A stretch of 64,000 bases of DNA from Halobacillus halophilus DSM 2266 (GCF_000284515.1 NC_017668.1:3472001-3536000), one strand, 5' to 3'; counted from the stretch's first letter, positions 32,501 through 42,857 are shown. Notes: generated from the sequence alone by a model not told the origin. A program made the numbers and translations.

Positions 32501-33220
32501 ATGAACGATCTTGTTGAACGTTTCGAGGTAGCCTTTAACCAAATCCATCAGCACCTTAAGGAGTTTAATGGGTATCCGAAAAATGATAACTTCGTTGAAT
32601 TATTACAGCGAAGCAAATTGAAGCACAGTGTGATCCGTGTCCACTTTGATCTTTTAAAACAATATGCAAAACTTCGAAATGCACTTGTCCACGAGAGGAT
32701 ACGTGATGATTATTATATTGCCACCCCTCATTTGGAAGTAGTCGAGAGCTTGGAGCATATTAAACAAACGCTTGATCAACCTCCTGAAGCGCTTGAATTT
32801 GCTACTCATCCGGTCATTTTCTTTAAAGACACCAGCTTATTGACCGAAATTATGACCGCCTTTGATCAGCAGGGGGTTTCGCAATTTCCTATCTATAGCA
32901 AGGACAATGAGTTCCTTGGTTTACTAACGAATGATGGAATCGTTCGCTGGATTGCCCGGTCAGTGGACAACAACGTTGTAAATTTGGCGGGTGTTACTGC
33001 TAAGGATGTTCTACAAGACGGATTAAACCCTAGTATAGAATTTTTATCCTCTCACGGAACGGTGTATGAATTAGAGGAACGATTTGAAAGAAGTCTGGAA
33101 GAGGAACGTAAATTAAAAGCTGTGATTCTCACTGAATCTGGTAAAGCTAATGACGCTCCTTTAGGAATCGTAACCACCTGGGATTTAATCAAGGTGGATC
33201 GGAGGAATGAGGATGAGTGA
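32501..33220 (+). CDS. HEPN-like N-terminal domain fused to a CBS-domain pair
   Basis: 239 aa from the ATG at 32501 (AACAGGTGA upstream; an in-frame GTG at 32492 lies in the ribosome site). Residues 1-90 are all-helical and contain R59-N-A-L-V-H64, the R-x4-H motif of HEPN ribonucleases. Residues about 98-160 and 165-235 are two CBS domains (VSQFPIYSKDNEFLGLLTND; APLGIVTTWDLIKV), which bind adenine nucleotides. It overlaps the ABC exporter gene by 8 bp. A nucleotide-regulated RNase or RNA-binding sensor is possible; function is inferred. Confidence 0.75.
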   Translation: MNDLVERFEVAFNQIHQHLKEFNGYPKNDNFVELLQRSKLKHSVIRVHFDLLKQYAKLRNALVHERIRDDYYIATPHLEVVESLEHIKQTLDQPPEALEFATHPVIFFKDTSLLTEIMTAFDQQGVSQFPIYSKDNEFLGLLTNDGIVRWIARSVDNNVVNLAGVTAKDVLQDGLNPSIEFLSSHGTVYELEERFERSLEEERKLKAVILTESGKANDAPLGIVTTWDLIKVDRRNEDE

Positions 33221-34937
33221 AGAAAAAACGACGGTTAGCGACTTCTTCAGGTTTATTAAGGGTGGGATTCCTTCTAAATGGATTCTTACCCTCGCCATTG
33301 TCCTCAGTCTTTTTGAAACAGCCGCTAGCCTGGTTGTTCCATTATTCACCAGGAATTTAGTAGACGGACTGTCTACAGGTTCTTTGAGCACCGGACTTAT
33401 TACCTTTCTTATCATAACCTTTGTGATCCAAACCGTTTCCAGCGGCTTTTCATATTACTTGCTTGCCTATATTGGAGAACACATCGTTTCATACATAAGA
33501 AGACAGTTGTGGGAAAGGGTTCTACATCTGCCGGTAGCTTATTTTGATGAACATGAATCCGGTGAAACAATGAGCCGGATCACGCAGGATACCAATACTG
33601 TTAAAAATTTAATTACCAATCATCTGGTTACTTTTTTTACAGGGATTATCTCCATTATTGGGGCTGTGGTCATTTTGTTAACCATTGATTGGAGAATGAC
33701 GGTCATCATGCTTGCCGCGGTTCCCCTTTCTTTTCTTATCATTCTTCCACTGGGGCGCATGATGTACCGTGTATCTAAAAAAATGCAGGATGAAATGGCC
33801 GACTTCAGTGCAAATCTGGGTCGAGTTCTAAGTGAAATCAGACTTGTAAAATCTTCTAATGCTGAAGACGCAGAAGAGGCTAAGGGACGGGGAGGAATTA
33901 ACCGTCTTTTTACTTACGGATTGAAGGAAGCCCGAATTCAGTCCGTCATTTCTCCATTTATGACGACAATTATTATGGTCGTCCTCGTCATACTTATAGG
34001 ATATGGAGGTGTCCGTGTCGCTTCTGGTGAGCTGAGTGCGGGCTCTCTTGTAGCCATTATTATCTATATGTTTCAAATTATTGTTCCCTTCAGCCAGATG
34101 GCTACATTCATGACAGCTTTTCAAAAGGCTATGGGGGCTACGGAGCGAATTCAGGCTCTTTTAAAAACGCCCGCTGAAATGAATACACAGCCCAGTACAT
34201 TTAAAATGAAGCCTCTTCAGTTCCATCACGTTTCCTTCTCCTATGCTGAAAACCAGATGGTTTTATATGATTTGAATTTTACAGTTCAACCTGGGGAAAC
34301 CGTCGCTCTTGTTGGTCCGAGCGGGGCCGGAAAGACTACTGTATTTTCTTTAATCGAACGTTTCTATGCCCCCGTCTCAGGTGAAATCAGAATGGGTGAG
34401 ACGCCCATCGAATCGATTAACCTTGCTGTGTGGCGGCAGTCCATTGGTTACGTTTCACAGGAAAGCCCTATTATGGCAGGGTCTATCCGTGACAATGTGT
34501 GCTATGGTCTTGACCGGAGCGTAACACATTCAGAAATTGAACATGCCCTGAACCAGGCTAATGCTTATGAATTCGTCCAAGCCTTACCCGAACAGTTAGA
34601 AACTATGGTCGGTGAACGTGGAATCAAACTCTCTGGAGGTCAAAGGCAGCGTATAGCCATTGCTCGAGCCTTACTGCGCAATCCTGCTATCCTGCTATTG
34701 GATGAAGCGACCTCGAACCTTGACTCAGAATCCGAAGCTGCTGTGCAGACCGCTCTAAAGGCTCTTATGAAAGGCCGCACTACATTTATCATTGCACACC
34801 GGTTGTCTACAGTGGTTGAAGCGGATCATATGCTTGTATTTGAAAAAGGACAGGTAACCGGGCAAGGTACCCACAAAGAACTTTATGATCAAAATATTCT
34901 TTACCGGCAGCTTGTTGATCAACAGGTCATTTCTTAA
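33213..34937 (+). CDS. ABC exporter, fused membrane and ATPase domains (BmrA-like)
   Basis: 574 aa from the ATG at 33213 (GGAGG 7 bases upstream). Six membrane helices in residues about 20-300, then the nucleotide-binding domain: GPSGAGKTT (about 366-374), LSGGQRQRIAIARALL (about 472-487), ILLLDEATSNLD (about 492-503) and a switch His (IIAHRLST). It works as a homodimer that exports lipids or drugs; B. subtilis BmrA is the nearest type. The overlap with the HEPN-CBS gene implies co-translation. Confidence 0.93.
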   Translation: MSEEKTTVSDFFRFIKGGIPSKWILTLAIVLSLFETAASLVVPLFTRNLVDGLSTGSLSTGLITFLIITFVIQTVSSGFSYYLLAYIGEHIVSYIRRQLWERVLHLPVAYFDEHESGETMSRITQDTNTVKNLITNHLVTFFTGIISIIGAVVILLTIDWRMTVIMLAAVPLSFLIILPLGRMMYRVSKKMQDEMADFSANLGRVLSEIRLVKSSNAEDAEEAKGRGGINRLFTYGLKEARIQSVISPFMTTIIMVVLVILIGYGGVRVASGELSAGSLVAIIIYMFQIIVPFSQMATFMTAFQKAMGATERIQALLKTPAEMNTQPSTFKMKPLQFHHVSFSYAENQMVLYDLNFTVQPGETVALVGPSGAGKTTVFSLIERFYAPVSGEIRMGETPIESINLAVWRQSIGYVSQESPIMAGSIRDNVCYGLDRSVTHSEIEHALNQANAYEFVQALPEQLETMVGERGIKLSGGQRQRIAIARALLRNPAILLLDEATSNLDSESEAAVQTALKALMKGRTTFIIAHRLSTVVEADHMLVFEKGQVTGQGTHKELYDQNILYRQLVDQQVIS

Positions 34938-35049
34938 GAAGACTGGGCGTTTATTGAATATTTTTGTTATGCAGCATATCTTATTGTTGTACCATAACTT
35001 AATGAAGTATATCATTAGATTAACTACACTTAAGTAAAGGGGTTTGGTT

Positions 35050-35406
35050 ATGGCAGATGAACGAAGAATTGAACCATTCCGCTACTCATTTAATGAACCG
35101 CTGCCAGGGTTTTATAATAAAAAATTAAGCCCGAATATCTCCGGACCGCTGCAAGTGAAAGACATCAGCTTGAATGGCCTGCGCTTCTCTTGTGATGAGA
35201 ACCCGGATCTTTCCATGAAAGATGAGGTTCTTCTTTCGTTTATTTATCATAAAGAAACGTACTCAGCAGAAGGACGGATTATCTGGATCAGCTCAGATAA
35301 TCGTACGATGACTTGCGGGGTTAACGTATTTATGTTCCCTGAATCTCTCCGCAATGAAATTTACCGATTAGGTGAGTCCCTGAACAAAAATAAAAACTTC
35401 ATATAA
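35050..35406 (+). CDS. PilZ domain protein (cyclic-di-GMP receptor)
   Basis: 118 aa, a single PilZ domain. RRIEPFR near the start approximates the RxxxR motif, and DISLNG (about 41-46) matches (D/N)xSxxG; together these bind cyclic-di-GMP. AAAGGGG precedes the ATG at 35050. A free-standing PilZ protein often tunes flagellar motion or exopolysaccharide; sinR lies 3 kb away. Confidence 0.88.
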   Translation: MADERRIEPFRYSFNEPLPGFYNKKLSPNISGPLQVKDISLNGLRFSCDENPDLSMKDEVLLSFIYHKETYSAEGRIIWISSDNRTMTCGVNVFMFPESLRNEIYRLGESLNKNKNFI

Positions 35407-35410
35407 TTTA

Positions 35411-35438
35411 AAGCCTCCCACACGGGGAGGCTTTTTTT
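35411..35438 (+). terminator. Terminator after the PilZ gene
   Basis: AAGCCTCCC / GGGGAGGCTT stem then seven T. Confidence 0.88.
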
Positions 35439-35449
35439 GGATATAAATA

Positions 35450-35492
35450 TACCACCTCAAGTCATCCAATATTTGGATGACTTGAGGTGGTA
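35450..35492. terminator. Hairpin family copy 4, with a compensatory pair
   Basis: Perfect 20-base arms (35450-35469 and 35473-35492). The core reads CCTCAAGTCATCC / GGATGACTTGAGG: a G-C pair of the family has become A-T on both arms. No T-run follows on either strand, so termination is less certain than for the other copies. Confidence 0.8.
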
Positions 35493-35529
35493 AATGTTGG
35501 TTGTGGGTGTCAGGTGATGATAGCTTGTG

Positions 35530-36516
35530 TTATTTTGATGAAGCCGTTTTGGATGGTTCTGATTCATTTCCTTCTAAATCCACCGTGGTTACATAATACA
35601 TATATTGAGAAGCTTCGGGATCTGCATACGCTTTTCTCTCATGATTCGAGATACTGGCAACTTTCTCAAATTCCTCTCCATCCCTACTCCTGTATACTCT
35701 ATAGCCCGCTACATAATCTTTACGAACGGCGTACCATGTAACAAGACTGCCGTTAACTTCGATATTCGTAGGAGCTTTAATATCCGACTTTTCCTTTTCA
35801 GTCTCTTTCAGGGTGGAATAAACGACCAGACGATCCTGGTGACCTCCTTGATCCCTCACAAACTCTCCCGTACAAGTGATAAGGTTCAGCCTCTTTTCAT
35901 CAGTGGGACCAAAAATCCGTCCGATTGGGGACTCTTTCTCTGGATAACTTTCCAATTTCTGAACGACGTATGTTTTCTTTTCGCCGTTTTGATCGGTGAC
36001 TGTAATTTCATCCCCTTTTTCAAGCTTATCCAAGTCATAGAAAACCGCAGGACCTGTACGACTGTCCACGTGCCCGGCAATAACTGAATTCCCTGTATTC
36101 CCAGGTTCCGTACCAGGTTCAAACCACCCCGCTTTATCCGGATCTTCAGGCACGCCCATTTGTCCATTATCAAGGACGCCAACCGATTCAATGTCAGAAT
36201 TAACATCAATAGCAGGGATTTGAATATTGGCAGGAACAATTCCAGTTTCTTTCTGCTTTTCTTCTTTGACCACTTCCGATGAATTCATATCTTTATTTTT
36301 ATTAATTACGGTGAACTCTCCGCCAGCAACCTGTTCCTTGAGCTTTTCCTCAGGAGGTGTGATATCTGAGGCTTCGACTTCTGGTGTTTCAATTTTTTCT
36401 ACTTGAGTTTCCGACTCCGAACTGGTCAGATTCGCCCATACATTCGTTTCATACCCAACCATGAGAAGGGCTACTATTCCTACGACTGTAAAGTAAATCT
36501 TCCACTTCATCTCCAT
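35530..36516 (-). CDS. Class D/F-like sortase with C-terminal fibronectin-III-like domain
   Basis: 328 aa. An N-terminal membrane anchor (about 6-27), an acidic linker, then the sortase barrel: IQIPAIDVNSDIESVGV, SVIAGHVDS (catalytic His), NLITCTGEF (catalytic Cys), DRLVVYS (catalytic Arg). After residue about 245 a Fn3-like domain (VTWYAVRKDYVAGYRVYRS) is appended, which is unusual for a sortase. It attaches proteins to the cell wall; the next gene upstream encodes a likely substrate. AAAGGTGA precedes the ATG. Confidence 0.88.
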   Translation of the reverse strand: MEMKWKIYFTVVGIVALLMVGYETNVWANLTSSESETQVEKIETPEVEASDITPPEEKLKEQVAGGEFTVINKNKDMNSSEVVKEEKQKETGIVPANIQIPAIDVNSDIESVGVLDNGQMGVPEDPDKAGWFEPGTEPGNTGNSVIAGHVDSRTGPAVFYDLDKLEKGDEITVTDQNGEKKTYVVQKLESYPEKESPIGRIFGPTDEKRLNLITCTGEFVRDQGGHQDRLVVYSTLKETEKEKSDIKAPTNIEVNGSLVTWYAVRKDYVAGYRVYRSRDGEEFEKVASISNHERKAYADPEASQYMYYVTTVDLEGNESEPSKTASSK

Positions 36517-36562
36517 AACCCATCACCTTTTTCGTTTATTGGTTATCCATTCTTTAAAACAA

Positions 36563-36594
36563 CTAAGAAGAGAGGTATGGCCTCTCTTCTTAGT
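36563..36594 (-). terminator. Terminator after the sortase-substrate gene
   Basis: Perfect CTAAGAAGAGAGG / CCTCTCTTCTTAG stem. Confidence 0.85.
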
Positions 36595-36622
36595 CTAACG
36601 AACCGAAACTTGCGAAGCGAAT

Positions 36623-37966
36623 TTATTGATTCGATTTCTTTCTGTAAAGCAATCCACCTGATAGAAGAGCAAGAATTCCAAATGCTGCCCAGGCCCATAC
36701 AGATAATGAACCAGCTTCACTCATGCCGCCCATTCCTGTATCAGGCATTTCTTCAGGCATTAGATCGTTACCGAATTGATCTGGCATTTGTTTAGCTATC
36801 GCATCTCCAAGCGTTTCACCGATACCAAACATAAAGCCATAGCCTTCACGGAAGCTGTTATAAGCAGCTTCATAATCTTCCGCTGCATAGTGATCGAACG
36901 TTTCAAGTACATCTTCTTCATGTGTCCATACCGCTTCCGTTGCGGCTTCTTGAGGAAGGTTGCCTTCCGTTGCTGAAGCTAAGAAAGCACCGAAATCTTC
37001 TGCAAACATTTTCAAGCTTTCTTCTGCATCCATACGAGCTTCTTCATTGTTTTCCAAAGCTGCTGTTACAATATCAGATTGAGCTGTGATATGATCCTGC
37101 TGCCATACTTTCTCAAATTGCTCTGCCCCTTGTTCTCCATAAAGAGAGTCGATTGTTGCCGCAAACTCTTTTGTATGTTCATTTTCTGCCCAGGTTACAA
37201 AATCATAATCTGGAGCCTGGTTGAATCCTTTTTGCATTTCAAGGGTAGCCAATGCAAAGTGCTCAGATGCGAGCGCATTTAAGTTAGAACGAAGATCTGC
37301 TGCCTTAGAATCTGCTGCAGTCTGCTCAAATTTGTCTGGCATTTGGGTTGTAATGGCCGTTGACAGGGCTTTACTAATATCAAACATGCGATGGAACCCA
37401 TCGCGGAATGATTGGTAGGCCTTCTGGTATTCTTCATTTACATAGTGGTCAAAAACGTTTATTACGTCCTCTTCGTGAGCAGTCAGTACTTTTTTTGCTG
37501 CTTCTTCAGACAGATTTCCCTCTGTTGCTTTTGATAAAAATGCTCCAAATTCATTCACAAATTCTTCTACTTCTTGTTCAGCCGCTTCGCGGGCTTCCGG
37601 TTCATCATTCTTTGCCGCTTTCACAAACTCGTCGGAGTAATCATTATGACCTCTGAATATGTCCTCAAACTGCGACGCTGCTTCTTCACCGTAGACAGAA
37701 GCGATAGCCGGTGTCATATCCTGTGCATTTTGATCCAGCTTATTCCAAACCTGATCGGTGTCTTCAGCGTCCTCATAGGATTTCATCATAAATGTAGTAG
37801 CCAGAACAAAGTGTTCCGATAACAATTTGTCCAAGTCTGCTCTTAAATCCGCGGCGGGAGTTTTAACTGTCGCCATCGTGTCCCCGTGGTTATCAGCCAA
37901 TGCTGCGGATGGCGCTAACAGCAGGATCGCCATCATCACGACAAAAATTTTCTTGAATGTTTTCAT
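36623..37966 (-). CDS. Secreted wall-anchored protein with duplicated helical domain
   Basis: 447 aa. Signal peptide (cleavage near ALADN, residue 25), two homologous helical repeats of about 190 aa (residues about 37-215 and 223-400), then a sorting-type end MPDTGMGGMSEAG, a membrane segment and RKKSNQ. Shared repeat motifs are SEHFxLAT, GAFLxxATEGNL, HEEDVxxxFDHY, FRxGxxxMF and QMPDxF, with conserved His and Met that could bind metal or heme (guess). AAAAGGAG precedes the ATG. Next to the sortase gene, it is probably that enzyme's substrate. Confidence 0.8.
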   Translation of the reverse strand: MKTFKKIFVVMMAILLLAPSAALADNHGDTMATVKTPAADLRADLDKLLSEHFVLATTFMMKSYEDAEDTDQVWNKLDQNAQDMTPAIASVYGEEAASQFEDIFRGHNDYSDEFVKAAKNDEPEAREAAEQEVEEFVNEFGAFLSKATEGNLSEEAAKKVLTAHEEDVINVFDHYVNEEYQKAYQSFRDGFHRMFDISKALSTAITTQMPDKFEQTAADSKAADLRSNLNALASEHFALATLEMQKGFNQAPDYDFVTWAENEHTKEFAATIDSLYGEQGAEQFEKVWQQDHITAQSDIVTAALENNEEARMDAEESLKMFAEDFGAFLASATEGNLPQEAATEAVWTHEEDVLETFDHYAAEDYEAAYNSFREGYGFMFGIGETLGDAIAKQMPDQFGNDLMPEEMPDTGMGGMSEAGSLSVWAWAAFGILALLSGGLLYRKKSNQ

Positions 37967-38099
37967 GTTCTCATCTCTCCTTTTAATTTTTTATTTTCTC
38001 TCATTGATTGGTTTGCCTTTTCACATAGCTATCGTCTAGTAAAATGAATTGGATCACTTTTTAATAGAATTTTTTTAAGATTTTTTTTGAAATAAAAAA

Positions 38100-38136
38100 C
38101 ACCTCAGGTCATCCAAATTATGGATGACCTGAGGTG
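38100..38136. terminator. Terminator; hairpin family copy 5
   Basis: Perfect 16-base arms (38100-38115 and 38121-38136), 5-base loop, with a T-run on the minus strand. It ends the RND efflux transcript. Confidence 0.88.
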
Positions 38137-38152
38137 GCAGTAAATAGGAGCC

Positions 38153-41100
38153 TTATTCTGTTGTTTCTTCTGTTTTGTTTTTACGAAACTTTCCGGTGAT
38201 CTTCTTGGATAAATCGTCAAAGTACGTATAAACCACTGGAATTAAAACAAGTGTAAAGAAACTGGACACCGTTAAACCGAAAATAATTGTAACGGCAAGC
38301 GGCTGCTGAGCTTCCGCACCGCGGCCGATCCCTATAGCCAGCGGCACCATTCCAAGGACCGTAGTCAGCGTGGTCATGAGGATAGGGCGCAGGCGATTAG
38401 GTCCAGCTTCAAGGATCGCTTCGTAACGATCGTAAGACTTCCTTCGCAGGATATTAATGTAGTCAACCAGGACAATGGCGTTGTTGACTACAATACCGGC
38501 GAGCATGATAATACCTACAAATGCTGGCAGACTGAACGGTAAATTCGTAATAAACAGCCCGCCGGTTATACCGATTAGCGTTGCAGGTAATGAGAACATA
38601 ATGATAAATGGAAACAAGAAGTTTTCAAACTGAATGGCCATCACGGCGTAGACCAGAAAGAGGGAGAAGATTAACGCTAAGGAGAGATCCCCAAAGGCTT
38701 CCTGCATATCCTGCGCCTGCCCTCCAATTTCGAAGGAATAGCCATCTGGCATATTCAAACTCTCCAATTCAGCGCGAACATCTTCTGTCACGCTTCCGAG
38801 GTCCCGGCCTGTCACTTCCGATTCAACATTGACTTGCGGCTGCTGGTCCTGGCGAAGCAGTGTAACAGGACCCTGGACTTGTTCAAGATCAGCAATAGAT
38901 GCCAGCGGAACAAGTCCTCCATTAGGTGTTTGTACCGTCATTCCTTCCAAATCAGAAATCGTCTGTCTCTCATCTTCCGGTAAAATCAACCGCACATCAA
39001 GTTCGTCGCCACCCTGGCGATATCGGGTAGCAATTTGGCCGTTAAACGCAAGCTGAGTCTGGCCAATCACTTGCTGATAAGAAAGACCATACTGCGCAGC
39101 TTTTTCACGGTTAACATTTATCCGCATTTCCGGACGCCCTTCCTCCGTAGAAGAAGTGGCATTACTCACCCCATCGACTTGATTCATAACATAAGAAACT
39201 TGATTGGCTAACTCGGAAAGTACTTCAAAATCATCACCGTTAAGCTGTACTTGAAGCGGGGCTCCTGTGCCCAGTCCTGCATTCAATTCACTTACTTGAA
39301 CTTCAGCACCAGCCAGGCCGCTCAGCGATTCATCCAGCTGTTCCATTACTCGTTGTGTGGTCCTTTCCCGTTCATCGGGATCCACCAGTTGTATCGTGTA
39401 AGAAGCCTGATCAGAGGAGCCATTTCCAACGCTCCCCATGCCGCCTCCACCAACAGATAAGTAGCTCACGTCAATAACGTCTCCGAACTCTTCTATTCGT
39501 GAATCAATTTGGTTTGTAAACTCTTCTGTATCTTCAATGGACGTACCGGCCGGCATTTCCACACTCACTTCAATTTGACCCTGATCAGAAGGAGGTATAA
39601 ATTCCGTTCCAATGAGAGGTACTAAGGCCGCACTTCCTGCTATTAGAGCCACAGTAATGGCTACGGTTGTCTTTCTGAACTTTAATACCCTTCGCAGTAA
39701 AGAGCGATATTTATCATTTACTTTATCAAGGAAGCGATCAAACCAGTAACGCCTTCCACTCTCCTTCAATGATTTCGTCAACAATTTCGAGGAAAGCATT
39801 GGGATTAAGGTTACTGATACAGCCAGCGATGCAATTAAGGCAAACATAATAGTCAACGCTAAAGGTGTAAACAGCTCGGAAGCAATTCCCTCAACAAATA
39901 TAATAGGCAAAAATACGACAAGCGTTGTAGTAGCTGAAGCCACTACTGCTGGAGCCAGTTCAGAAGCTCCCTCTTTCGCAGCTTCCACCATCGAGTAACC
40001 CCGCTGTCGGTAGCTGACGATATTTTCTAGTATGACGATGGAACTATCCACCATCATCCCTATGCCTAAAGCAAGTCCACCCATCGTTAATACATTCAAT
40101 GTTTCCCCTGTAAAATACATAAGGGTAAACGTTGAAATAATCGCAATCGGAATCGAGATACCAATTACAAGAGTGGCCCTGATACTTTTCAGGAACAGTA
40201 GTAAAACAAGAATAGAGAAAATTCCCCCGAGAATAATGTTCAGCACAACACTATTAATTGAAATCTTAATAAATTCAGAAGTGTCCAGCACAATCTCAGA
40301 ACTCACATTTTCCGGAAGGTCCGCACTTCCTTCATTCAATGCTTCTCGGACGTTATCAGCCGCTTCTACGGTATTCGCATCGGTTTTCTTAAGAACGGAA
40401 AGTACAACTGAAGAAGAACCATTTACTTTCGCGACTGAATTAGAATTGGTTAGCTTTTCTTCCACCTCAGCTATTTGATCCAAGGTTACCTGCGCACCGG
40501 ATGGCGATTGTAAAATCGTACTGCGCACATCTTCAATTGACTCAAACTCGCCATCAATTCTAATTTGCAAATCTTTTTGTCCTTTATCTACAGCACCTGC
40601 AGAGGCCGACTGATTGGAAGCATTTAACGTTTGAACAATGGTTTGGGAATCAAGTCCATACTGAGCCATCTGAGCACGATCTACCAATACTTGTACTTCC
40701 CGTACCTTGCCGCCTTCAATACTTACAGACGCCACACCTTCCTGTCTTTCCAGGAAAGGAACAAGCCGGTTCTCAGCCACTTGCTGTAATTCTTCCGGAT
40801 CATCACCTGATAAGCCAACGGTCATGATCGGGAGCTGCTGGGGATCAAAGCGGAGAACACTAGGTTCTCCTGCTCCATCTGGAAGAGCAGCCCGGGCCTG
40901 GTCTACGTTTTCCCTCACCTGAAGCAAGGTACTATCCAAATCAATCCCCGTATTAAATTGCAAAAGAACGAGTGAAGCCCCAGCCTGCGATTGGGACTGG
41001 AGCACTTCAAGACCTTCAATCGAACTTACGGATGATTCGACGGGCCGGCTGACCAGTTCCTCTACCTCTTGCGGCGCTGCTCCTTCATAGGAAGTGGAAA

Positions 41101-41239
41101 CTACGGCAATGGGCAAGTCAATTTCCGGATAGAGATCAATCGTCAAGCTCCGTAATGAAACAAATCCTAAAGCAAGAATAGCTGCGACAATCATGATAAC
41201 CCCAACGGGGCGCTTGACAGACAGATTAACTAGCTTCAC
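38153..41239 (-). CDS. RND efflux pump permease (AcrB/SwrC type)
   Basis: 1028 aa. Twelve membrane helices in the usual 1+5+1+5 order with two large extracytoplasmic loops. The first helix is followed by [34 protein letters not shown] (helix 4, with Asp residues of the proton relay) and [20 protein letters not shown] are signatures. Gram-positive members such as B. subtilis SwrC export surfactin or fatty-acid-like compounds. Its start overlaps the adaptor gene by 14 bp. Confidence 0.93.
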   Translation of the reverse strand: MKLVNLSVKRPVGVIMIVAAILALGFVSLRSLTIDLYPEIDLPIAVVSTSYEGAAPQEVEELVSRPVESSVSSIEGLEVLQSQSQAGASLVLLQFNTGIDLDSTLLQVRENVDQARAALPDGAGEPSVLRFDPQQLPIMTVGLSGDDPEELQQVAENRLVPFLERQEGVASVSIEGGKVREVQVLVDRAQMAQYGLDSQTIVQTLNASNQSASAGAVDKGQKDLQIRIDGEFESIEDVRSTILQSPSGAQVTLDQIAEVEEKLTNSNSVAKVNGSSSVVLSVLKKTDANTVEAADNVREALNEGSADLPENVSSEIVLDTSEFIKISINSVVLNIILGGIFSILVLLLFLKSIRATLVIGISIPIAIISTFTLMYFTGETLNVLTMGGLALGIGMMVDSSIVILENIVSYRQRGYSMVEAAKEGASELAPAVVASATTTLVVFLPIIFVEGIASELFTPLALTIMFALIASLAVSVTLIPMLSSKLLTKSLKESGRRYWFDRFLDKVNDKYRSLLRRVLKFRKTTVAITVALIAGSAALVPLIGTEFIPPSDQGQIEVSVEMPAGTSIEDTEEFTNQIDSRIEEFGDVIDVSYLSVGGGGMGSVGNGSSDQASYTIQLVDPDERERTTQRVMEQLDESLSGLAGAEVQVSELNAGLGTGAPLQVQLNGDDFEVLSELANQVSYVMNQVDGVSNATSSTEEGRPEMRINVNREKAAQYGLSYQQVIGQTQLAFNGQIATRYRQGGDELDVRLILPEDERQTISDLEGMTVQTPNGGLVPLASIADLEQVQGPVTLLRQDQQPQVNVESEVTGRDLGSVTEDVRAELESLNMPDGYSFEIGGQAQDMQEAFGDLSLALIFSLFLVYAVMAIQFENFLFPFIIMFSLPATLIGITGGLFITNLPFSLPAFVGIIMLAGIVVNNAIVLVDYINILRRKSYDRYEAILEAGPNRLRPILMTTLTTVLGMVPLAIGIGRGAEAQQPLAVTIIFGLTVSSFFTLVLIPVVYTYFDDLSKKITGKFRKNKTEETTE

Positions 41240-42569
41240 TCTGTTCGTCCTCCTCCATGATCGTCACTTTCCCGCCATCTGTCAGCGTCAACTGACCCGT
41301 AGTAATCACTTGAGCATCTTCTGGAAGTTCAGCATTTATGGCTGTACGTTCGGTTTGAGCTTCTATGACTTCAACATTTACACGTACAGCTTTCCCATCC
41401 ACTACGTGGTAAATATAAGATTCGTTACCTTCTTCCATTACAGCATCCGTTGGTACAACCAAACTGTTTTCCACTACCGTTTCAGGAAGTAAAAAAGTCG
41501 CCATCATGCCTGGTTTGATACTCTCTTCGTCATTTTCAACTGCGGCTTCAACAGGATAAAGACCCGTATCGTCAGGAATAGAAGAAACGGATTCCACAGT
41601 AGAAGTTATTTTCTCATCCAACGTACTAATCTCTACTTCCAGTTCATCTCCATTATTAAATAGAGAAAGCTGCTCAGCTGTAATCGATGCTGTTACCGTC
41701 ATAGGGTTTAGCCCCACAATGGTAGCAAAGGGCTGCTGATTCGTTACGAGTGCGCCTTCAGTTGCTTCAAGGGAAGCAATCTCACCGGTAGCCGGGGATT
41801 TAATAATTTTGTTCGAGGTTTGATCCTGCGTTTGGTTCAGCTGGACGTTCGCCTGCTCCACCTGCAGTTCAGCCTGATCGACAGCAATCCTCGCTTGTTC
41901 CAGCTGCTGACGAGCCTGATCCACCTGTGCTTCAGCTTGAGCTACACCTGAAGATTGCTGCGCCCCTCCCTGCAACTGCTTAAGCTGAGCCTGGGCCTGA
42001 TCCGCACGGCTTTGAGCCTGCTGATAGAGAACTTCAGGAATGATTCCTTCTTCAAAAAGTGATTTCGTCTGATCAGCAAGCCCCTGGGCTTGCTCATATT
42101 GCTGCTCAGCCATCTCTTTCGCCTGCTCATTTTGATTTTCCTGGGCATCTTCGGCCTCTTCAGCTACTTCCAGCTGATCCTGCGCATTCTCAAGGCCACT
42201 TTCCGCCTGCTCTTTAGAAATCTGCGCATTTTCGAGCTGTTTTTCTGCTTGGCGTACTGCGATTTGCTGGAGTTCAACCTGGCTTTCACCATCTCCAGGA
42301 TCTACCACACCTATTTGCTGTCCTTCTTCAATCCGATCTCCCTTGGAAACGTTCAGCGTAACCAGCTCTCCTGGCGTTTCAGAAATAACGGGAGTCGTAT
42401 CAGAGGTTGTGGTTCGTCCAATTATTTCGCGATTTATGACAAAATCCTCTGTCTGAACTTGTTCAACTTCTACCGGTGTTTCTCTTTCCTCTGTTTCTTC
42501 TTCCGTGTCGTCGTTTGAACAGGCGGCCAGAAAAATTATTAGAAATATCAGCACGGCTATTCTTTTCAT
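41226..42569 (-). CDS. RND/HlyD-type periplasmic adaptor lipoprotein
   Basis: 447 aa. Lipobox FLAAC, acidic linker, then ETPGELVTLNVSKGDRIEEG (biotinyl-lipoyl half), a long Gln/Glu/Ala-rich coiled-coil hairpin (about residues 100-250), the second lipoyl half (IIKSPATGEIASLEATEGAL), then beta-barrel and membrane-proximal domains. It links the RND permease to the wall side. AAGGAGAGG precedes the ATG. Confidence 0.92.
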   Translation of the reverse strand: MKRIAVLIFLIIFLAACSNDDTEEETEERETPVEVEQVQTEDFVINREIIGRTTTSDTTPVISETPGELVTLNVSKGDRIEEGQQIGVVDPGDGESQVELQQIAVRQAEKQLENAQISKEQAESGLENAQDQLEVAEEAEDAQENQNEQAKEMAEQQYEQAQGLADQTKSLFEEGIIPEVLYQQAQSRADQAQAQLKQLQGGAQQSSGVAQAEAQVDQARQQLEQARIAVDQAELQVEQANVQLNQTQDQTSNKIIKSPATGEIASLEATEGALVTNQQPFATIVGLNPMTVTASITAEQLSLFNNGDELEVEISTLDEKITSTVESVSSIPDDTGLYPVEAAVENDEESIKPGMMATFLLPETVVENSLVVPTDAVMEEGNESYIYHVVDGKAVRVNVEVIEAQTERTAINAELPEDAQVITTGQLTLTDGGKVTIMEEDEQSEAS

Positions 42570-42857
42570 CTAAGACTTCCTCTCCTTCTATATCTAAGCA
42601 GCTCATTTAACAAACCATAAAACTAGTGTACGAGGGCGATTATGTAACCTTTTCATTTCCGTAGTGTCTCCTCTAGGACAACTTCCATTCCTTCACTCAC
42701 GTTCCATTTCATTCTGACCAAGTAGTCATAATTATGAATAATGTTACTAAAGTACGGTTTGTAATGCAACTTGTACAAAACACTCTAAAATGACAATATT
42801 GTGTCACTTTTTCTGGAAAATAGATTAAATTGTGAATTTAAAAAAGTACTCATAAAA
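42570..42857. other. Gene-free stretch upstream of the RND operon
   Basis: No ORF with a ribosome site. It presumably holds the promoter of the efflux operon on the minus strand, but no clear -35/-10 pair was found. Confidence 0.5.
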
